The position numbers and the translations under genes are program-made. Below, in pieces: positions 32,942 to 42,900 of a stretch of 64,000 nucleotides of DNA (position 1 is its first letter; each line of letters opens with the position of its first letter). The notes beneath the pieces were generated by a model. That model saw only the letters and a list, made by a program, of their open reading frames with translations. It ran no database searches and was not told the origin of the DNA. Origin of the DNA: Bacterioplanoides sp. SCSIO 12839 (lineage in GTDB: Bacteria > Pseudomonadota > Gammaproteobacteria > Pseudomonadales > Oceanobacteraceae). Location: the NCBI RefSeq assembly GCF_024397975.1, contig NZ_CP073745.1, forward strand, positions 1,080,501-1,144,500. The letters are read 5' to 3'.

Positions 32942-33505
32942 GTGCCGGTAAGCGTTGCTCTGCTCTACATGGACTCTGTGAGCCCAGCTTCCGATTGTTT
33001 GTCAGAACTCTCTGATATTTCTCCTGCATATACCTTCCGCACCCCACAAGCCACTGATGGCAATGTTGTGTTTGAGTTGGTTAGCCGTTGTCAGCCTCTG
33101 GATGAAAACTCACTGTATTGCAATCTGTTGCAGTGCAGTCATTTCAGTGACACCAGTATCGTCGCTGAGGCAAAAGGGCAGATGGTGGGGTTTATTTCCG
33201 GCTATCGATTGCCGCAGCAGCCGAATACCTTGTTTGTCTGGCAGGTGGCTGTCGATGCCAGCCAGCGTGGCAAAGGGTTGGCCAGTCAGATGCTGGAAAA
33301 CCTGGTTAAGCGTGTAGCGGATGTGACGTATCTGCACACCACCATCACGCCGGATAACAAAGCATCGTGGAATACCTTTAAGCGTTTCGCCCTGAACCTC
33401 AAGGCACCGCTCAGTCATAACGTCTTATTCGATAAACACCAACATTTTGCTGGCAAGCATGACAGCGAAGAGCTGGTGGTTATTGGTCCTTTTACTCGTT
33501 TATAA
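32942..33505 (+). CDS. ectA: L-2,4-diaminobutyrate N-acetyltransferase
   Basis: The enzyme transfers acetyl from acetyl-CoA to diaminobutyrate, the second step of ectoine synthesis. It is a GNAT protein of about 187 residues, with FRTPQATDGNVVFELVSRC at the start of the fold, the acetyl-CoA loop QRGKGLASQML (about 109-119), and TPDNKASWNTFKRFA, which matches the EctA C-terminal signature. The frame begins with GTG at 32942 behind GAGGA; an ATG at 32969 is the alternative. First gene of ectABC. Confidence 0.94.
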   Translation: MPVSVALLYMDSVSPASDCLSELSDISPAYTFRTPQATDGNVVFELVSRCQPLDENSLYCNLLQCSHFSDTSIVAEAKGQMVGFISGYRLPQQPNTLFVWQVAVDASQRGKGLASQMLENLVKRVADVTYLHTTITPDNKASWNTFKRFALNLKAPLSHNVLFDKHQHFAGKHDSEELVVIGPFTRL

Positions 33506-33529
33506 AACACTCTCACGAAGAGGTTTAAT

Positions 33530-34795
33530 ATGGAAATTTTTGATCAGCTTGAATCAAACGTTCGTGGTTATTGCCGTGCTTTTCCGGTGGTATTTACCAA
33601 GGCACAAAATGCCTTATTAACGGACAGCGAAGGGAAAGAGTACATCGACTTTCTCGGTGGGGCCGGAACATTAAATTATGGCCACAATAATCCAAAGTTT
33701 AAGCAAGCGCTGGTGGATTACATCAACTCAGACGGCATGACCCACGGCTTGGATATGCACACCAATGCTAAACAGGCGTTTCTGGAATCGTTCCAAAGCC
33801 GGATTTTAAAGCCACGCAAGATGGACTATCGCGTTCAGTTTACCGGCCCTACCGGCACCAATGCGGTGGAAGCGGCATTAAAAATTGCCCGCAAAAATAC
33901 CGGCCGTCATACCATTGTTTCGTTTACGAATGGTTTTCACGGTGTCACTCAGGGGTCGGTAGCGGTGACCGCTAACCAGAAATATAAAGAGTCGGTGGGC
34001 ATGCCACTACCGGGCGTGCAGTTTATGCCATACGACGGGTATCTGGGTGACTTTGATACGCTGGAATATTTCGAAAAAGCACTGGAAGATCAGTCTTCGG
34101 GCTTGGGCCATCCAGCGGGTGTTATTGTTGAGTGTATCCAGGGGGAAGGCGGTTTAAACGTTGCCAGTAAAGCCTGGATGGTGCGCTTGCAGGAAATTTG
34201 TCGGCGTTACGATATAGTGCTGATTGTTGATGATATTCAGGCCGGTTGTGGCCGCAGCGGTACCTTTTTCAGTTTTGAAGAATTCGGCATTGAGCCGGAC
34301 GTAATTACTTTGTCGAAATCCTTGGGTGGTTATGGTTTGCCAATGGCGATTGTGTTGTTGAAAGAGCAGCTCGACAGCTGGAAACCGGGTGAACATAACG
34401 GCACTTTTCGTGGTAATAACCATGCCTTTATCACCGCCCGCCAGGCATTAGAACACTACTGGGCAGACGACCAGTTCTCTGCGTGTGTGCAGAAAAAAGC
34501 CGCACACCTGAAGGCCCGTTTAAAAGAAATTCAGGCGAAGCATGGTGGCCAGCTGAAGCACAAAGGCAAAGGCATTATGCAGGGACTGGAATTTAAATCG
34601 GGTGAATTAGCCGATGCGGTGACTGAACTGGCGTTTAAACGCAACCTGGTGATCGAAACCAGTGGTTCCCAGGGGCAGGTGGTGAAGGTACTTGCACCTC
34701 TGACGATTGAAAATACGGTACTGGATCAGGGATTGGATATCTTGTCAGACTGTATTGCCGATGCGTTATCCGAAAATATATCCAAAGCCAGCTAA
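33530..34795 (+). CDS. ectB: diaminobutyrate-2-oxoglutarate aminotransferase
   Basis: A 421-residue class III PLP aminotransferase that makes diaminobutyrate from aspartate semialdehyde, the first step of ectoine synthesis. Visible are the FTGPTGTNAVEAALKIARK substrate loop (about 105-123), FTNGFHGVTQGSVAVT, the cofactor aspartate region IVLIVDDIQAGCGRSG, and the PLP lysine in ITLSKSLGGYGLPMA (about 262-276). It lies 24 bases after ectA with an AGAGG ribosome-binding site. Confidence 0.97.
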   Translation: MEIFDQLESNVRGYCRAFPVVFTKAQNALLTDSEGKEYIDFLGGAGTLNYGHNNPKFKQALVDYINSDGMTHGLDMHTNAKQAFLESFQSRILKPRKMDYRVQFTGPTGTNAVEAALKIARKNTGRHTIVSFTNGFHGVTQGSVAVTANQKYKESVGMPLPGVQFMPYDGYLGDFDTLEYFEKALEDQSSGLGHPAGVIVECIQGEGGLNVASKAWMVRLQEICRRYDIVLIVDDIQAGCGRSGTFFSFEEFGIEPDVITLSKSLGGYGLPMAIVLLKEQLDSWKPGEHNGTFRGNNHAFITARQALEHYWADDQFSACVQKKAAHLKARLKEIQAKHGGQLKHKGKGIMQGLEFKSGELADAVTELAFKRNLVIETSGSQGQVVKVLAPLTIENTVLDQGLDILSDCIADALSENISKAS

Positions 34796-34828
34796 TTGGC
34801 GCTGTTATTGTAGTTTTTGAGGTTTATT

Positions 34829-35224
34829 GTGATTGTTCGCACTTTAGATGAGTGTAAAAACTCGAACCGTGCCATCAATGGTGGCACCTGGGAATCCGTT
34901 CGTATGTTGTTAAAAGACGACAATATGGGGTTCTCTTTTCATATCACGACAATATTTGCCGGGACTGAAACCCCGATCTGGTATCAGAATCATCTGGAAT
35001 CGGTTTATTGCATCAGTGGTTTTGGCGAAGTTGAAACCTGTGACGATGGAAAAATATACAAAATTGAGCCGGGCACTCTGTATATTCTGGATAAACATGA
35101 TAAGCACCTGCTGCGTGCAACGGAAGATATGCAGATGGCCTGTGTCTTCAACCCACCGCTGAATGGCAAAGAAGTGCACGATGAAAATGGCGTGTATGCT
35201 CTGGAAGCGGAAACGATTGATTAA
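34829..35224 (+). CDS. ectC: L-ectoine synthase
   Basis: A cupin of 131 residues that closes N-acetyl-diaminobutyrate to ectoine, an osmoprotectant kept in the cytoplasm. It starts [19 protein letters not shown] with GTG at 34829 behind GAGG; the frame extends 12 bases upstream but the family start agrees with the GTG. The metal and substrate region is [20 protein letters not shown] (about 82-101), and the C-terminus keeps the [17 protein letters not shown] signature. No ectD hydroxylase or ask_ect follows. Confidence 0.96.
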   Translation: MIVRTLDECKNSNRAINGGTWESVRMLLKDDNMGFSFHITTIFAGTETPIWYQNHLESVYCISGFGEVETCDDGKIYKIEPGTLYILDKHDKHLLRATEDMQMACVFNPPLNGKEVHDENGVYALEAETID

Positions 35225-35242
35225 TCAGGTTATAGCGGAATA

Positions 35243-35270
35243 AAAAAGGGCCAGAGAGAATTCTGGCCTC
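35243..35270 (-). terminator. terminator of the carbonic anhydrase gene
   Basis: GGCCAGA and TCTGGCC pair around six bases. On the minus strand the stem is followed by a run of six T residues, so it acts mainly for the carbonic anhydrase gene; it also lies 20 bases after ectC. Confidence 0.8.
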
Positions 35271-35280
35271 AACTTACTAA

Positions 35281-35916
35281 TCAGTTGTCAGACTGCATCC
35301 GGAAAATCGGATCAATAAACTCAGGAGTCCGGGCGTTAACGTTCAGCTCCTGTAATAACCCGTCTTTGATTGAATAAATCAGGCCATGAATGGCTAACTC
35401 CTGACCACGATCCCAGGCGTGTTGCACAATTTTGGTTTTCGCCAGATTGTTTACCTGTTCCATCACGTTTAACTCACACAAACGATCAATGCGGGCTTCT
35501 TCGGATTTAATGGCGTTGACTTCATCCTGATGCTGGTAATACACATCTTTAATATGGCGTAACCAGTTATCCACCAACCCAAATTCGGTATTGCCTAACG
35601 CGGCTTTTACACCGCCGCAGCCATAGTGGCCACAAACAATCACGTGGCGCACTTTTAATACATCGACCGCAAACTGCAATACCGATAAACAGTTAAAGTC
35701 GGTGTGTAATACCACATTGGCGATATTACGGTGGACAAATAATTCACCGGGATCTAAGCCCACCACCTGATTAGCGGGTACCCGTGAATCGGAGCAACCA
35801 ATCCATAAATATTCCGGCGTTTGTTGCAGGCTCAGGCGTTGAAAGAAATCCGGATCGATATAGGTCTGGTTTTCTGACCAACGACGATTTTTCTCTAATA
35901 AATTTTCAATAGTCAT
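35281..35916 (-). CDS. can: beta-class carbonic anhydrase
   Basis: The enzyme (211 residues) interconverts carbon dioxide and bicarbonate in the cytoplasm. Zinc ligands are seen in CSDSR (residues 42-46) and HYGCGG (about 98-103), and VHRNIANVV and WLRHIKDVY are typical of the Can/CynT clade. Full length. It is the gene after the PpiC-type isomerase on the same strand, about 60 bases apart, but the link to nitrate respiration is only positional. Confidence 0.95.
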   Translation of the reverse strand: MTIENLLEKNRRWSENQTYIDPDFFQRLSLQQTPEYLWIGCSDSRVPANQVVGLDPGELFVHRNIANVVLHTDFNCLSVLQFAVDVLKVRHVIVCGHYGCGGVKAALGNTEFGLVDNWLRHIKDVYYQHQDEVNAIKSEEARIDRLCELNVMEQVNNLAKTKIVQHAWDRGQELAIHGLIYSIKDGLLQELNVNARTPEFIDPIFRMQSDN

Positions 35917-35976
35917 CTTTTCCGACCTTCTTTACTGAACTTTCTGTTGAGTTCTTATTGAACTTTTATTGAGCTC

Positions 35977-36816
35977 TCACTGAACCAGGGGCGAATCACT
36001 GACCTGGAACTCAAAACCTTCGATCTCAGCATCTGAGATTAATAACTCGATATATTGTGCCAGGGCCTTACGGTGTACTTTTTCATTCAGGTAGGTTTTG
36101 ATTTTTTCTTCCACCTGATCAAATTCCAATAGCTGGCCTTCGATGCGGCGGTTAATACGGGCGATATGGTAGCCATAACGGGTTTCTACCGGACGGTTTA
36201 ATAAACCTTCTTCTGCCAGGAATAATACTTTCTCAAACTCAGGTACGGTCTGGCCTTTGCTGATCTGGCCTAAGGAACCACCTTGTTCTTTGGATGGGCA
36301 CATAGAGTGGCGCATGGCAAAGTCGCTGAACAGTTGCGGTTGTTGCTGAATTTGCTCCAGCAGGCCATCCGCCAGTTCTTTCGCTTCAGCGCGCTGATCC
36401 AGATCTTCTTTGTCAGCGGCCAACAGAATATGGTCGACTTCAAGAATCGGCGAGGTAATAAACTTATCCGGGTTGGCAGTAAAATAACGCTGGCATTCTT
36501 CATCACTGATGGCCGGAACCTGAACTTCGCGTTGCATCAGCTCGGCTAACATCTGGTCGTCAGTTAACTCAGAGCCATCGTCGGTTTTTATACCCAGTTG
36601 TTCACAGCGCTGTTTTATCAGCTCAATAATAACTAGCGCTTCGGCGGCAGCAATGGTGGCATCACGTTGATTATCGGCTGGGTGGTATTGCATTTCTGCC
36701 AGTATCTGGGCTTCGCTAATGGCTGTGCCATTCACCAGAATGTCGGGGATGGTATTTGGCTCTTCTGGCTGATTGTTATCATCCAGATTAACGGTAGGAA
36801 TTTCGATCATCTGCAT
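35977..36816 (-). CDS. PpiC-type (parvulin) peptidyl-prolyl isomerase of the nar operon
   Basis: The protein has 279 residues with no signal peptide, so it acts in the cytoplasm. Residues about 122-220 form the rotamase domain (VDHILLAADKEDLDQRAEAK, MCPSKEQGGSLGQISKGQTV, FEKVLFLAEEG, RYGYHIARINRR). The N-terminal half is helical, as in NifM-like chaperones. A PpiC protein in the same place after narI is known in Pseudomonas nar operons, where help in folding or assembly of the nitrate reductase is suspected. It lies about 110 bases after narI. Confidence 0.9.
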   Translation of the reverse strand: MQMIEIPTVNLDDNNQPEEPNTIPDILVNGTAISEAQILAEMQYHPADNQRDATIAAAEALVIIELIKQRCEQLGIKTDDGSELTDDQMLAELMQREVQVPAISDEECQRYFTANPDKFITSPILEVDHILLAADKEDLDQRAEAKELADGLLEQIQQQPQLFSDFAMRHSMCPSKEQGGSLGQISKGQTVPEFEKVLFLAEEGLLNRPVETRYGYHIARINRRIEGQLLEFDQVEEKIKTYLNEKVHRKALAQYIELLISDAEIEGFEFQVSDSPLVQ

Positions 36817-36927
36817 GGTAAACCTCTCAGTACTGCTTTTTTTAATAGTGGGTGGTCGCTACCTTTGTAGCTGACCACCTTTTATGGATGCCGGGTAATC
36901 GGCAATAAGATTCAGTTTTTAAACTGA

Positions 36928-37620
36928 TTAAGAGTTGGATTGTTTGGTACGAACAATCTGGTAATTACGACGGAAATATTTCAGTGGCACGCTCCATACA
37001 TGAACCAGACGGCTGAATGGGAATACCAGGAATAACGTCATACCCAGGAATACGTGTAACTTGTAAATCCAGTGTACGTTGGCGATAGCCGCAGCAGCAT
37101 CTGCAACCTGGAAAGTCACCATATTCTGTGCCCAGCTCATCAGCATTAACATTTCAGCACCGTCTAAGTGACCGGCAGAAACAAAGATACTGGCCAGACC
37201 CAGAATTAACTGAGCGTATAACAGCAGCAGGATGGCGTTATCCATACTCGAGCTGGAAGCCTTAACACGTTCGTTGGTGAAACGACGGATAATTAAAATG
37301 GTTAAACCGTAAAAACAGATTAAACCAAAGAAACCACCCATCGCCATCGCGAACACTTGTTTCATGCTGGCAGTAATACCTAACACGTCCCATACCTGGT
37401 GTGGGGTTAACAGGCCCACAAAGTGACCGGCTAATACCATAATAATACCGACGTGGAAGGGCATGCTGCCTTTGCGCAACATCTTGCTTTCCAGCATCTG
37501 TGAGGAACCGGTTTTCCAGGTGTACTGGTCACGGTCGTAACGAATCAAACTACCTAATACAAACACGGCCAGCGCGATGTAAGGGTAGATGCCAAACAAT
37601 AGGTCATTTAAGTAGTTCAT
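36928..37620 (-). CDS. narI: respiratory nitrate reductase gamma subunit (cytochrome b)
   Basis: The di-haem membrane anchor (230 residues, five helices) takes electrons from quinol and passes them to NarH. The four haem-ligand histidines are visible in FHVGI (about 56), GHFVG (about 66), KLHVF (about 188) and RLVHVW (about 206). Last of the narGHJI structural genes, 11 bases after narJ. Confidence 0.97.
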   Translation of the reverse strand: MNYLNDLLFGIYPYIALAVFVLGSLIRYDRDQYTWKTGSSQMLESKMLRKGSMPFHVGIIMVLAGHFVGLLTPHQVWDVLGITASMKQVFAMAMGGFFGLICFYGLTILIIRRFTNERVKASSSSMDNAILLLLYAQLILGLASIFVSAGHLDGAEMLMLMSWAQNMVTFQVADAAAAIANVHWIYKLHVFLGMTLFLVFPFSRLVHVWSVPLKYFRRNYQIVRTKQSNS

Positions 37621-37631
37621 GATTGACTCCT

Positions 37632-38351
37632 TTATCGCGCTTGTGCAGTCGGTTGAATAATATTTACCGGCATTTCGTTAACACGGCTTTGTTGCTCACT
37701 CGGGCGGGATACACTGCTTGGGCAGTTAGTCTGATCCGGTCCACCGGAGAAGGTCACCATTTCTTCTTCCCAGACTTTATCAATCGCTTCGTTGGTATCG
37801 TCACGTTCTTCTTTGGCGATATTTTCACGAATTTCATTCAGGTCCAGTTCTGCCTGGCTGATTTCCAGCAGGGCAGCTAATAAAGAAGCGTAACCTTCAT
37901 CGCGTTGTTCCAGGCGCGATTGAAGGGTGGCCAGAATATGACTGACATCCTGCAACCAGGCACGAGCATCTTCGCGATCCTGGGTGGATAAAAACTCTAA
38001 AAACAGCGGTAAGTAGTCGGGCAGTTCTTTCGCTCCGATTTCTAATCCGGCCTGTTTATATTGTTCCATTAAATCCACCATGGCCTGGCCACGGTCACGG
38101 CTTTCGCCGTGAACGTGTTCAAACAACAGCAGGGATAAATTACGACCACGTTCAAATAACGCATCGTAATCCGATTGCCAGTCGAGCAGATCCATTGATG
38201 CACGCTGCTCAACAAAATCGATCATCTCGATTTTGGTTTCTGCGCTGATATCGTCATCAGCCTGAATCAGTTCGAAAATTGCAGCACGATCATCACCAAT
38301 TTCGGTTTCCGGATAGTCAAGCAACAGGGAAATTAATTTAAAAATTTTCAT
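37632..38351 (-). CDS. narJ: nitrate reductase assembly chaperone
   Basis: A 239-residue all-helical NarJ/DmsD-family chaperone. It binds the N-terminus of NarG and controls molybdenum cofactor insertion before membrane attachment. Family features are LLDYPETEIGDDRAAIF at the start and LFEHVHGESRDRGQAM (about 96-111). The C-terminal 60 residues are a charged, low-complexity tail (IAKEERDDTNEAIDKVWEEE, then QTNCPSSV) typical of pseudomonad-type NarJ. The stop and narH end are almost adjacent. Confidence 0.95.
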   Translation of the reverse strand: MKIFKLISLLLDYPETEIGDDRAAIFELIQADDDISAETKIEMIDFVEQRASMDLLDWQSDYDALFERGRNLSLLLFEHVHGESRDRGQAMVDLMEQYKQAGLEIGAKELPDYLPLFLEFLSTQDREDARAWLQDVSHILATLQSRLEQRDEGYASLLAALLEISQAELDLNEIRENIAKEERDDTNEAIDKVWEEEMVTFSGGPDQTNCPSSVSRPSEQQSRVNEMPVNIIQPTAQAR

Positions 38352-38353
38352 TT

Positions 38354-39904
38354 TTATTCTCCCTGTGGGTCAAAGACTGCAGGCTTAACCACTTTACTGG
38401 TTTGTTTTTTCGCACCAAACAGGTTCAGGTCGTCGTTACCGTCGGAGCAGCCGTTACCGAAGCTGAAGCCACAACCGTTACGGGTGTCGTAAGCCGAACC
38501 AAAGGTTTCTTCGGCATAAGCTTTATGGCTGCTTGGCACAACAAAACGATCTTCGTAGTTGGCCAGCGCCATATAACGGTACATTTCTTCAACCTGACGT
38601 TGAGTGATACCGGTTTGCTTCAGCACTTCCAGGTCTTCTACCTGATCAACGTTTTGTGAGCGTTTGTAGGCACGCATCGCAATCATACGTTCCAGTGCAC
38701 GAATCACAGGTGCTTCATCACCGGCAGTCAGCAGGTTAGCCAGGTATTTCAGCGGAATACGCAGTGATTTCAGATCCGGAATTTCACCGTTCATGCCAAC
38801 AGAACCTGCTTCTACCGCAGACTGAATCGGGCTCAGTGGTGGGATGTACCAAACCATTGGCAGGGTACGGTATTCCGGGTGCAGTGGCAGAGCGATCTGC
38901 CAGTCCATCGCCATTTTATAAACCGGCGATTGTTGTGCTGCATCCAGCCAGGTTTGTGGAATACCTTCTTTACGAGCCGCAGCGATCACATTTTCATCGT
39001 TTGGATCGAGGAACATGTTGCACTGAGCTTCGTACAGGTCTTTATCGTTAGCGGTTTTGGCCACTTCTTCAATTTTGTCTGCGTCGTACAGCAGTACACC
39101 TAAATAACGGATACGGCCCACACAGGTTTCAGAACAAATGGTTGGTTGACCGGCTTCGATACGTGGGTAACAGAAAATACATTTTTCTGATTTGCCGGTT
39201 TTCCAGTTGTAATAAATCTTTTTGTACGGACAAGCCGATACGCACATACGCCAGCCACGACATTTGTCCTGGTCGATCAGTACGATACCGTCTTCTTCAC
39301 GTTTGTAGATGGCACCACTTGGGCAGGATGCAACACACGCTGGGTTTAAGCAGTGTTCACACAAACGTGGCAGATACATCATAAATGTATTTTCAAACTG
39401 ACCTAACATGTCGGTTTGTACATTATCGAAGTTTTTATCCGCTTTACGTTTGCTGAACTCAGTACCCAGAATTTCTTCCCAGTTCGGACCCCAGTTAATT
39501 TTTTCCATGCGCTTACCGGTAATCAGTGAGCGTGGACGAGCAACCGGCTGGTGTTTGCTTTCGCCAGCGGAGTGCAGATGCTGGTAATCAAAATCGAATG
39601 GCTCGTAGTAGTCATCGATTTCCGGCAGATCCGGGTTAGCAAAAATATTCGCTAAGATAGAACGTTTACCACCAATTTTAGGGGTTAATTTACCGCCTTT
39701 AACTTCCCAGCCGCCTTTCCATTTTTGTTGGTTTTCCCATTCTTTCGGGAAACCAATACCGGGTTTGGTTTCAACGTTGTTGAACCAGGCGTATTCGACC
39801 CCCTCGCGGGAGGTCCATACGTTTTTACAAGTGATAGAACAGGTATGACAACCGATACATTTATCCAGGTTGAGGACCATGCCTATTTGAGCGCGAATTT
39901 TCAT
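38354..39904 (-). CDS. narH: respiratory nitrate reductase beta subunit
   Basis: The 516-residue iron-sulfur subunit carries four clusters that link NarI haem to NarG. The cysteine groups are CIGCHTCSITC (about residues 16-26), CEHCLNPACVASC (about 182-194), CRGWRMCVSAC (about 215-225, where tryptophan replaces one cysteine and gives the [3Fe-4S] cluster) and CIFC...CSETC. Full length. It faces the cytoplasm. It is followed by narJ with a 2-base gap and preceded by narG with 21 bases. Confidence 0.98.
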   Translation of the reverse strand: MKIRAQIGMVLNLDKCIGCHTCSITCKNVWTSREGVEYAWFNNVETKPGIGFPKEWENQQKWKGGWEVKGGKLTPKIGGKRSILANIFANPDLPEIDDYYEPFDFDYQHLHSAGESKHQPVARPRSLITGKRMEKINWGPNWEEILGTEFSKRKADKNFDNVQTDMLGQFENTFMMYLPRLCEHCLNPACVASCPSGAIYKREEDGIVLIDQDKCRGWRMCVSACPYKKIYYNWKTGKSEKCIFCYPRIEAGQPTICSETCVGRIRYLGVLLYDADKIEEVAKTANDKDLYEAQCNMFLDPNDENVIAAARKEGIPQTWLDAAQQSPVYKMAMDWQIALPLHPEYRTLPMVWYIPPLSPIQSAVEAGSVGMNGEIPDLKSLRIPLKYLANLLTAGDEAPVIRALERMIAMRAYKRSQNVDQVEDLEVLKQTGITQRQVEEMYRYMALANYEDRFVVPSSHKAYAEETFGSAYDTRNGCGFSFGNGCSDGNDDLNLFGAKKQTSKVVKPAVFDPQGE

Positions 39905-39925
39905 AATAATCTCCTCACCTAAACC

Positions 39926-42900
39926 TTATTCGCCATCCAGCCAGTCGACTTTGTTCATCTTACGAACGACGACGAACTCATCACGGTTACAACCCACAGT
40001 GCCGTAGTAGTTAAAGCCGTAGGATTGTTGTGCGTAACCACCAATCATATGGGTAGGCTTCATCACGGCCCGGGTTACAGAGTTATGAATACCGCCACGG
40101 GTCTGAGTGGTTTCCGCCCCCGGCACGTTTACGATACGTTCCTGGGCGTGGTACATCATGCTCATACCTTCCGGCAGACGTTGCGATACAACCGCACGGG
40201 CAGCAATAGCACCGTTAACGTTAAATACTTCGATCCAGTCGTTATCTTCGATGTCGGCTTTTTTCGCATCGATCTCACTGATCCATACAATCGGGCCACC
40301 ACGCGACAGAGTCAGCATTAACAGGTTGTCGGAGTAGGTTGAGTGGATACCCCATTTCTGGTGCGGAGTAATCCAGTTCAGTGCAATTTCCTTATTACCG
40401 TTTGGCTTTTTATCCATAATTGGCTGCACGGTTTTTAAGTTAATGGGTGGCTTGTACGACACATGGTTTTCACCAAAGTCACGCATCCACTCATGGTCCA
40501 TATAAAACTGCTGACGTCCTGTGAGCGTTCTCCATGGAATATCTTCATGCACGTTGGTGTAACCGGCGTTGTAAGACACGTGTTCGTCTTCCAGGCCTGA
40601 CCAGGTTGGAGAAGAAATAATCTTACGTGGCTGTGCCTGAATATCGCGGAAGCGGATTTTTTCTTCCTGCTTCGGCTTCGCCAGGTGGGTGTGATCCAGA
40701 CCGGTGAATTCGCCTAATGCTTCCCAGGCTTTCACCGCAACGTTACCGTTGGTTTCTGGCGCCAGGGTCAGAATCATTTCAGCGGCATCGATCGCCGTAT
40801 CCAGATTCGGACGATCTTTCGCCGGACCTTCCAGTTTTTTGTAGTTCAGCTCACCTAACAGGGCGATTTCATCGTCGGTATTCCAGCTGATGCCTTTACC
40901 GCCGTTACCTTGTTGATCCAGCAATGGGCCAATCGAGGTGAAACGCTCGTAAGTGGCCGGGTAGTCGCGGGTCACTTCGATCATATTCGGAGCCGTTTTG
41001 CCCGGAATCAGATCACATTCGCCTTTCCACCAGGACTTCACTTCACCGTATGGCATGGCCAGTTCGGCGGGAGTGTCGTGCAGGGTAGGCAGAGTCACCA
41101 GATCTTTTTCCTGACCTAAATGGCCTTCGCAGGTTTCGGAGAACTTCTTGGCGATACCTTTAAAGATGTCCCAGTCAGAACGTGCTTCCCAGGCCGGGTC
41201 AGCCGCTTTTGATAGTGGGTGAATAAACGGATGCATATCCGAGGTATTCATATCGTCTTTTTCGTACCAGGTTGCCGTCGGCAGAACGATATCCGAGTAC
41301 AGACAGGTAGTGGACATACGGAAGTCCAGCGTTACCAGCAGATCCAGCTTACCTTCAGCTGGCGCATCGTTAAATTTAACGTCTTCTGGTTTGACGCCAC
41401 CTTCTTCACCGAGGTCTTTACCCATCAGGCCGTGTTTGGTGCCTAACAGGTGACGCAGCATGTATTCGTGGCCTTTACCGGAAGAACCCAGCAGGTTCGA
41501 ACGCCAGATAAACATGTTACGTGGGAAGTTTTGTGGGTTATCAGGGTCCTGGTTCGCAAACTGCAGCTCACCGGATTTCAGCTGTTGCACACAGTAGTCT
41601 TTGGCAGACATACCAGCGGCTTCCGCATCTTTACACAGATTCAGTGGGTTCATGCCCAGCTGAGGTGCTGATGGTAACCAACCCATACGTTCGGCACGGG
41701 AGTTGTAATCAATGATAGAACCAGACCATTTTTCTTTATTGGCCTGTGGCTCAATCACTTCTTCCATGCGCAGTTTTTCGTAGCGCCACTGGTTGGCGTG
41801 GTTGTAGAAGAACGACGTACCGTTCATATGGCGTGGTGGCTTGTTCCAGTCCAGCGCAAACGCCAGAGGTTGCCAACCGGTTTGTGGGCGTAATTTTTCC
41901 TGGCCGACATAGTGCGCCCAGCCACCGCCGGACTGACCGATACAACCACACATCATCAGCATGTTAATCACGCCGCGGTAGTTCATATCCATGTGGTACC
42001 AGTGGTTCATGGCCGCACCGATAATAATCATCGAACGACCATGAGTTTTGTCCGCGGTGCGGGCAAATTCACGCGCTACACGAATAACGTCAGCGGGTTT
42101 ACAGCCGGTAACTCGCTCTTGCCATGCCGGAGTGTACGGTACGTTGTCTTCATAAGATTTAGCAACGTTGTCACCACCGTGGCCAGCATCCACACCATAG
42201 TTAGCAACGGTTAAATCGAATACGGTAGCGACTAAGGCGGTTTCACCGTTGGCCAGCTGAACTTTTTTCACCGGAATATTGCGTGGCAATACTTCGTCGT
42301 GTTCAGTGTGGTCGTAGTATTTATGTTCGTGCTCGTTGGCTGCAGTCGCGAAGTAAGGGAAGTTAACGGCAACAATTTCGTCACTGCTTTCTTTCAGGCT
42401 TAAGGTCAGTTTAACTTCGTCGCCAGACTTACCGTCTTTTTGCAGCGTATTCCACTTACCTTTTTCACCCCAGCGATAACCGATAGAACCGTTTGGAGAA
42501 ATCAGCTCACCGTTATTTTCGTTAATGGCGATGGTTTTCCATTCCGGGTTATTTTCTTCACCCAGGCCGTCAACCAGATCCGCTGCACGTAAGAAACGAC
42601 CCTGGCGGTATTTGTTGCCTTGAGGATCGTCACTGTCTTTTTCCAGCATTACTAAATTCGGGAAGTCGGTTTTTTCACGAACATATTTAGTGAAATATTC
42701 GCTTTGGTTTTCGATGTGGAATTCTTTCAGAATGACGTGACCAAAGGCCATCGCTAACGCAGCGTCAGTACCTTGCTTCGGTGCTAACCAGGTATCACCA
42801 AACTTGGAACATTCAGAATAATCCGACGTAACAACACAGGTTTTAGTCCCTTTGTAACGCGCTTCGGTTAAGAAGTGAGCGTCCGGTGTACGGGTTTGCG

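Noticed and set aside
41751-41951. Short frames inside narG and other long genes
   Set aside because: All are shadows of genes with strong protein-level support.
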